Part shown: positions 7,300-8,968 of the stretch, piece after piece
Position numbering within the stretch: the stretch's first letter is position 1
Layout: each line of letters starts with the position of its first letter
DNA from: Clostridia bacterium
GTDB lineage: Bacteria > Bacillota > Clostridia > Christensenellales > CAG-1252
NCBI GenBank assembly: GCA_009928745.1
Contig: SACC01000043.1
Coordinates: 1 to 8,968, forward strand
Direction of reading: 5' to 3'
Length of the DNA stretch: 8,968 nt
Notes under the pieces: model-generated
What the model was told of the DNA's origin: nothing
What the model saw: only the letters and a program-made list of their open reading frames with translations
The model's database searches: none
Position numbers and translations under genes: made by a program

Positions 7300-8196
7300 A
7301 TGGCTTATATTAACATATATATTGCGAATCCCTGTAAGATATCCGTAAAAGACAGTCAATTAGTATTAGATGGAGATAGGCAAATGAGCTTTCCCGTAGA
7401 GGATATCAACAGCGTAATGATAGAGAGCAGACAGATTATGTTGACCGCCTATACGCTAACCGCGCTAACCGATAGCGGCGCAGTCGTATATATCTGCGAC
7501 GGTTGTCACCTGCCGCATACATTAATATTGCCTTGCAACACTCATTCGCGGCAACGCAAGCAACTGATGCTGCAGCTTGCGTTGCCCAAACCGGTTACAA
7601 AACAGCTTTGGCAGACTATAATAAAACAAAAGATTATTAATCAGGCAAAGTGTCTGGAGCTGTGCGGCAAAAGATATAACACCGTGCTTGATTATGCGGG
7701 CAAGGTATTAAGCGGAGACAGTACCAATCAGGAGAGCGCAGCGGCAAGAGAATATTTCCGTATTCTCTTCGGCGAGGATTTTAAGCGGCAGGAGGACAAT
7801 GCGCTTAACGGCGCCCTTAACTACGGCTATGCGATAGTTAGAGGGATAATAGCACGAAGCATAGTTGCTCATGGCTTCGAGCCGTCCTTTGGCATATGGC
7901 ATTGCAGCGAGCTTAACAACTTTAACCTTGCTGACGATATTATAGAACCTTTCCGTCCCTTAGTGGATATGTTGATATATGAGGGTGTCAACCCAGATAT
8001 TACAAAGCTAACTACGGAAATAAAAAAGACAATATATAATGTAGTTAATTGCGATGTGCTGATTAAGGGAGAGCGGCACAGTGTGAGTAATGCGGTGGAT
8101 ATTGCGGTAGAGGGTTACCTTAACAGTTGCGAAAATAAAAGTTGTTGCATCGCGCTTCCCGAACTTGTCAATATAGCTATGCACGAATATGAATAA
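7300..8196 (+). CDS. cas1: CRISPR-associated integrase Cas1
   Basis: Cas1, in complex with Cas2, inserts new spacers into the array by a metal-dependent nucleophilic attack at the repeat ends. The 298-residue protein has an N-terminal beta-rich domain (about 1-85) and a helical catalytic domain. The active-site triad is E151 (AAREYF), H201 (GIWHCSELN) and E216 (DDIIEPFRP), the E-H-E arrangement known from type II Cas1. The motifs LNYGYAIVRG and EPFRPLVD are intact. The ATG is 1 nt after the cas9 stop, with only a weak GGAAG (7290-7294) inside the cas9 end, so translation is probably coupled to cas9. The 3' end overlaps cas2. Its presence beside Cas9 without csn2 or cas4 is the type II-C arrangement. 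Confidence 0.97.
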   Translation: MAYINIYIANPCKISVKDSQLVLDGDRQMSFPVEDINSVMIESRQIMLTAYTLTALTDSGAVVYICDGCHLPHTLILPCNTHSRQRKQLMLQLALPKPVTKQLWQTIIKQKIINQAKCLELCGKRYNTVLDYAGKVLSGDSTNQESAAAREYFRILFGEDFKRQEDNALNGALNYGYAIVRGIIARSIVAHGFEPSFGIWHCSELNNFNLADDIIEPFRPLVDMLIYEGVNPDITKLTTEIKKTIYNVVNCDVLIKGERHSVSNAVDIAVEGYLNSCENKSCCIALPELVNIAMHEYE

Positions 8197-8509
8197 ATTT
8201 ATGAGAGTCATTGTATTTTTTGATCTGCCGGTCGGCACAAAACCCGAAAGGTATCACGCAACAAAATTTCGCAACTATCTGTTATCCGAGGGTTATTATA
8301 TGATTCAGTTCTCGGTATACGGCAGATTGTGCAACGGCATAGACGCCGCCTATAAACACGAAAAAAGACTGTTGGACAATGTACCGTCCTTAGGCTCGGT
8401 ACGCGTGCTGACAATAACAGAAAAACAGTATACAGCCATGAAGATACTATCGGGTGAGAAAAAAGAAAAGGAAAAGCCGCAAGAATCATATCAGCTGTCA
8501 TTTTTTTGA
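8189..8509 (+). CDS. cas2: CRISPR-associated protein Cas2
   Basis: Cas2 forms the dimeric core of the Cas1-Cas2 spacer-integration complex. The 106-residue product has the hallmark first beta strand VIVFFDLP, with the conserved aspartate D12, followed by the ferredoxin-like fold region and a charged lysine/glutamate-rich tail ending SYQLSFF. The ATG at 8189 overlaps the cas1 stop by 8 nt. An alternative ATG at 8201 (residue 5) would give MRVIVFFDLP, equally typical of the family. Neither has a clear ribosome binding site, so translation re-initiating from cas1 is likely and the exact start is uncertain by four residues. It is the last gene of the cas operon; a terminator follows 65 nt downstream. 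Confidence 0.96.
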   Translation: MNKFMRVIVFFDLPVGTKPERYHATKFRNYLLSEGYYMIQFSVYGRLCNGIDAAYKHEKRLLDNVPSLGSVRVLTITEKQYTAMKILSGEKKEKEKPQESYQLSFF

Positions 8510-8573
8510 AAAAAGGGTAAAAAGCTGAATAAAACAAGTAATATAAAAGTATTTTTTTGATAATTTAAGCAAA

Positions 8574-8613
8574 AAGAAAAATGCGGAAATACCTAAGTTT
8601 CCGCATTTTTCTT
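8574..8613. terminator. Bidirectional intrinsic terminator between cas2 and the CRISPR array
   Basis: A perfect 16-bp inverted repeat, AAGAAAAATGCGGAAA (8574-8589) / TTTCCGCATTTTTCTT (8598-8613), has an 8-nt loop. Both arms give a G+C core flanked by T-runs, so it can stop + strand transcripts from cas2 and - strand transcripts from the array. That fits the convergent layout. The 64 nt between the cas2 stop and the stem (8510-8573) hold nothing I can identify. Confidence 0.88.
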
Positions 8614-8618
8614 GCTCC

Positions 8619-8632
8619 GTTATAGCAGCCTA
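8619..8632 (-). repeat. Partial anti-repeat abutting the first CRISPR repeat
   Basis: On the - strand this reads TAGGCTGCTATAAC. It matches the tracrRNA anti-repeat segment TAGGTTGCTATAAT (3686-3699) at 12 of 14 positions. It matches the corresponding part of the repeat complement at 11 of 14, with all three differences at the same internal-loop triplet. It directly adjoins repeat 1. In the array transcript, GUUAUAG and CCUA of repeat 1 could pair with CUAUAAC and UAGG here, leaving a 3x3 internal loop (UUC/CUG). Origin and function are unknown. Confidence 0.5.
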
Positions 8633-8640
8633 TTATACCA
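8632..8640 (-). promoter_or_regulatory. Repeat-embedded crRNA promoter (repeat 1; also in every other repeat)
   Basis: Read on the - strand, the last nine bases of the repeat are TGGTATAAT, a perfect extended -10 (TGnTATAAT). The same element recurs at 8698-8706, 8764-8772, 8830-8838 and 8896-8904. No good -35 is present at 17 bp, as is usual for extended -10 promoters. Initiation 6-7 nt downstream would fall inside each 30-nt spacer and leave about 23-24 nt of guide. This matches the processing-independent crRNA scheme established for Neisseria meningitidis type II-C. Repeat 1's own promoter would fire into the flank and produce no crRNA. Confidence 0.75.
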
Positions 8641-8968
8641 TACCAAACATTTTTAGGGAACTATAACGACATAATGGTAGTTGTGCAATCTGATTGCATT
8701 ATACCATACCAAACATTTTTAGGGAACTATAACGGGTATTGAGTGCTGTAATATTATTTAATGATTATACCATACCAAACATTTTTAGGGAACTATAACG
8801 TGAGATTATGGCGCTAGGACTTATTATAGATTATACCATACCAAACATTTTTAGGGAACTATAACTAGTAATTTATTTTTTTGACAAAATTTTACATTAT
8901 ACCATACCAAACATTTTTAGGGAACTATAACTTTGCTACCTACTGCAATTAATGCTATATCATTATAC
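8632..8968 (-). CRISPR. Type II-C CRISPR array, 5 full repeats plus the start of a sixth, continuing past the window
   Basis: Identical 36-bp repeats lie at 8632-8667, 8698-8733, 8764-8799, 8830-8865 and 8896-8931, and the first 7 bases of the next at 8962-8968. The five spacers are each exactly 30 bp: 8668-8697, 8734-8763, 8800-8829, 8866-8895 and 8932-8961. In crRNA sense (- strand) the repeat starts GTTATAGTTCCC and ends GGTATGGTATAAT. This is the layout of Neisseria and Geobacillus II-C repeats (GTTGTAGCTCCC... and ...GGTATAAT respectively). Orientation is fixed by the tracrRNA on the + strand, whose anti-repeat complements the - strand repeat. No repeat degeneracy is seen at the cas-proximal end. 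The leader and full spacer count lie outside the window. Spacer targets cannot be named from sequence alone. Confidence 0.99.

Noticed and set aside
8501..8507. T-run at the end of cas2 as a terminator
   Set aside because: No G+C stem precedes it. The true hairpin is at 8574-8613.
8510..8573. A csn2, cas4 or other adaptation gene after cas2
   Set aside because: The space is too short, A+T-rich and has no coding frame. The locus is therefore II-C rather than II-A or II-B.
8881..8886. TTGACA in spacer 4 as a + strand promoter -35
   Set aside because: No -10 is found at 16-18 bp; the nearest candidate (TATACC) is 11 bp away inside the repeat. Array transcription is on the other strand.

Overview
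This window looks like chromosome of a low-GC anaerobic bacterium, most likely a member of the Bacillota (Clostridia-like). The genes are A+T-rich with strong AGGAGG-type ribosome binding sites, terminators are intrinsic hairpin-plus-T-run structures, and a classical rubrerythrin points to an oxygen-sensitive lifestyle. No species-level assignment can be made from the sequence alone. Every protein gene is on the + strand. The CRISPR array is read from the - strand.

Left part (1-2779): a probable three-gene unit. It holds the 3' part of an ABC-transporter ATPase gene cut by the window edge, an overlapping ABC-2 type permease, and an unrecognised lipoprotein. A strong intrinsic terminator closes it. 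The first two genes form a DrrAB-like exporter; the role of the lipoprotein is unknown. Next (2780-3487) comes a monocistronic rubrerythrin gene, with a palindrome and a direct repeat in its upstream region.

Right part (about 3620-8968): a complete type II-C CRISPR-Cas locus in the order tracrRNA, cas9, cas1, cas2, array. No csn2 or cas4 is present. The tracrRNA gene has a recognisable promoter, an anti-repeat matching the CRISPR repeat at 27 of 32 positions, a nexus-like hairpin and a terminator hairpin with eight Ts, all just before the cas9 ribosome binding site. Cas9 (1163 aa) keeps all RuvC and HNH catalytic residues. cas9, cas1 and cas2 are tightly packed and should be co-translated. 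The array has five identical 36-bp repeats and the first 7 bases of a sixth, with five 30-bp spacers, and runs off the window.

The anti-repeat orientation shows that crRNA is made from the - strand, towards the cas genes. In that orientation each repeat ends with a perfect extended -10 promoter (TGGTATAAT). Each crRNA could therefore start inside its own spacer, as known for Neisseria type II-C. A bidirectional terminator separates the convergent cas and array transcripts. The least expected observation is a second, partial anti-repeat directly abutting the cas-proximal repeat; it would let that repeat fold in cis into a crRNA:tracrRNA-like hairpin.
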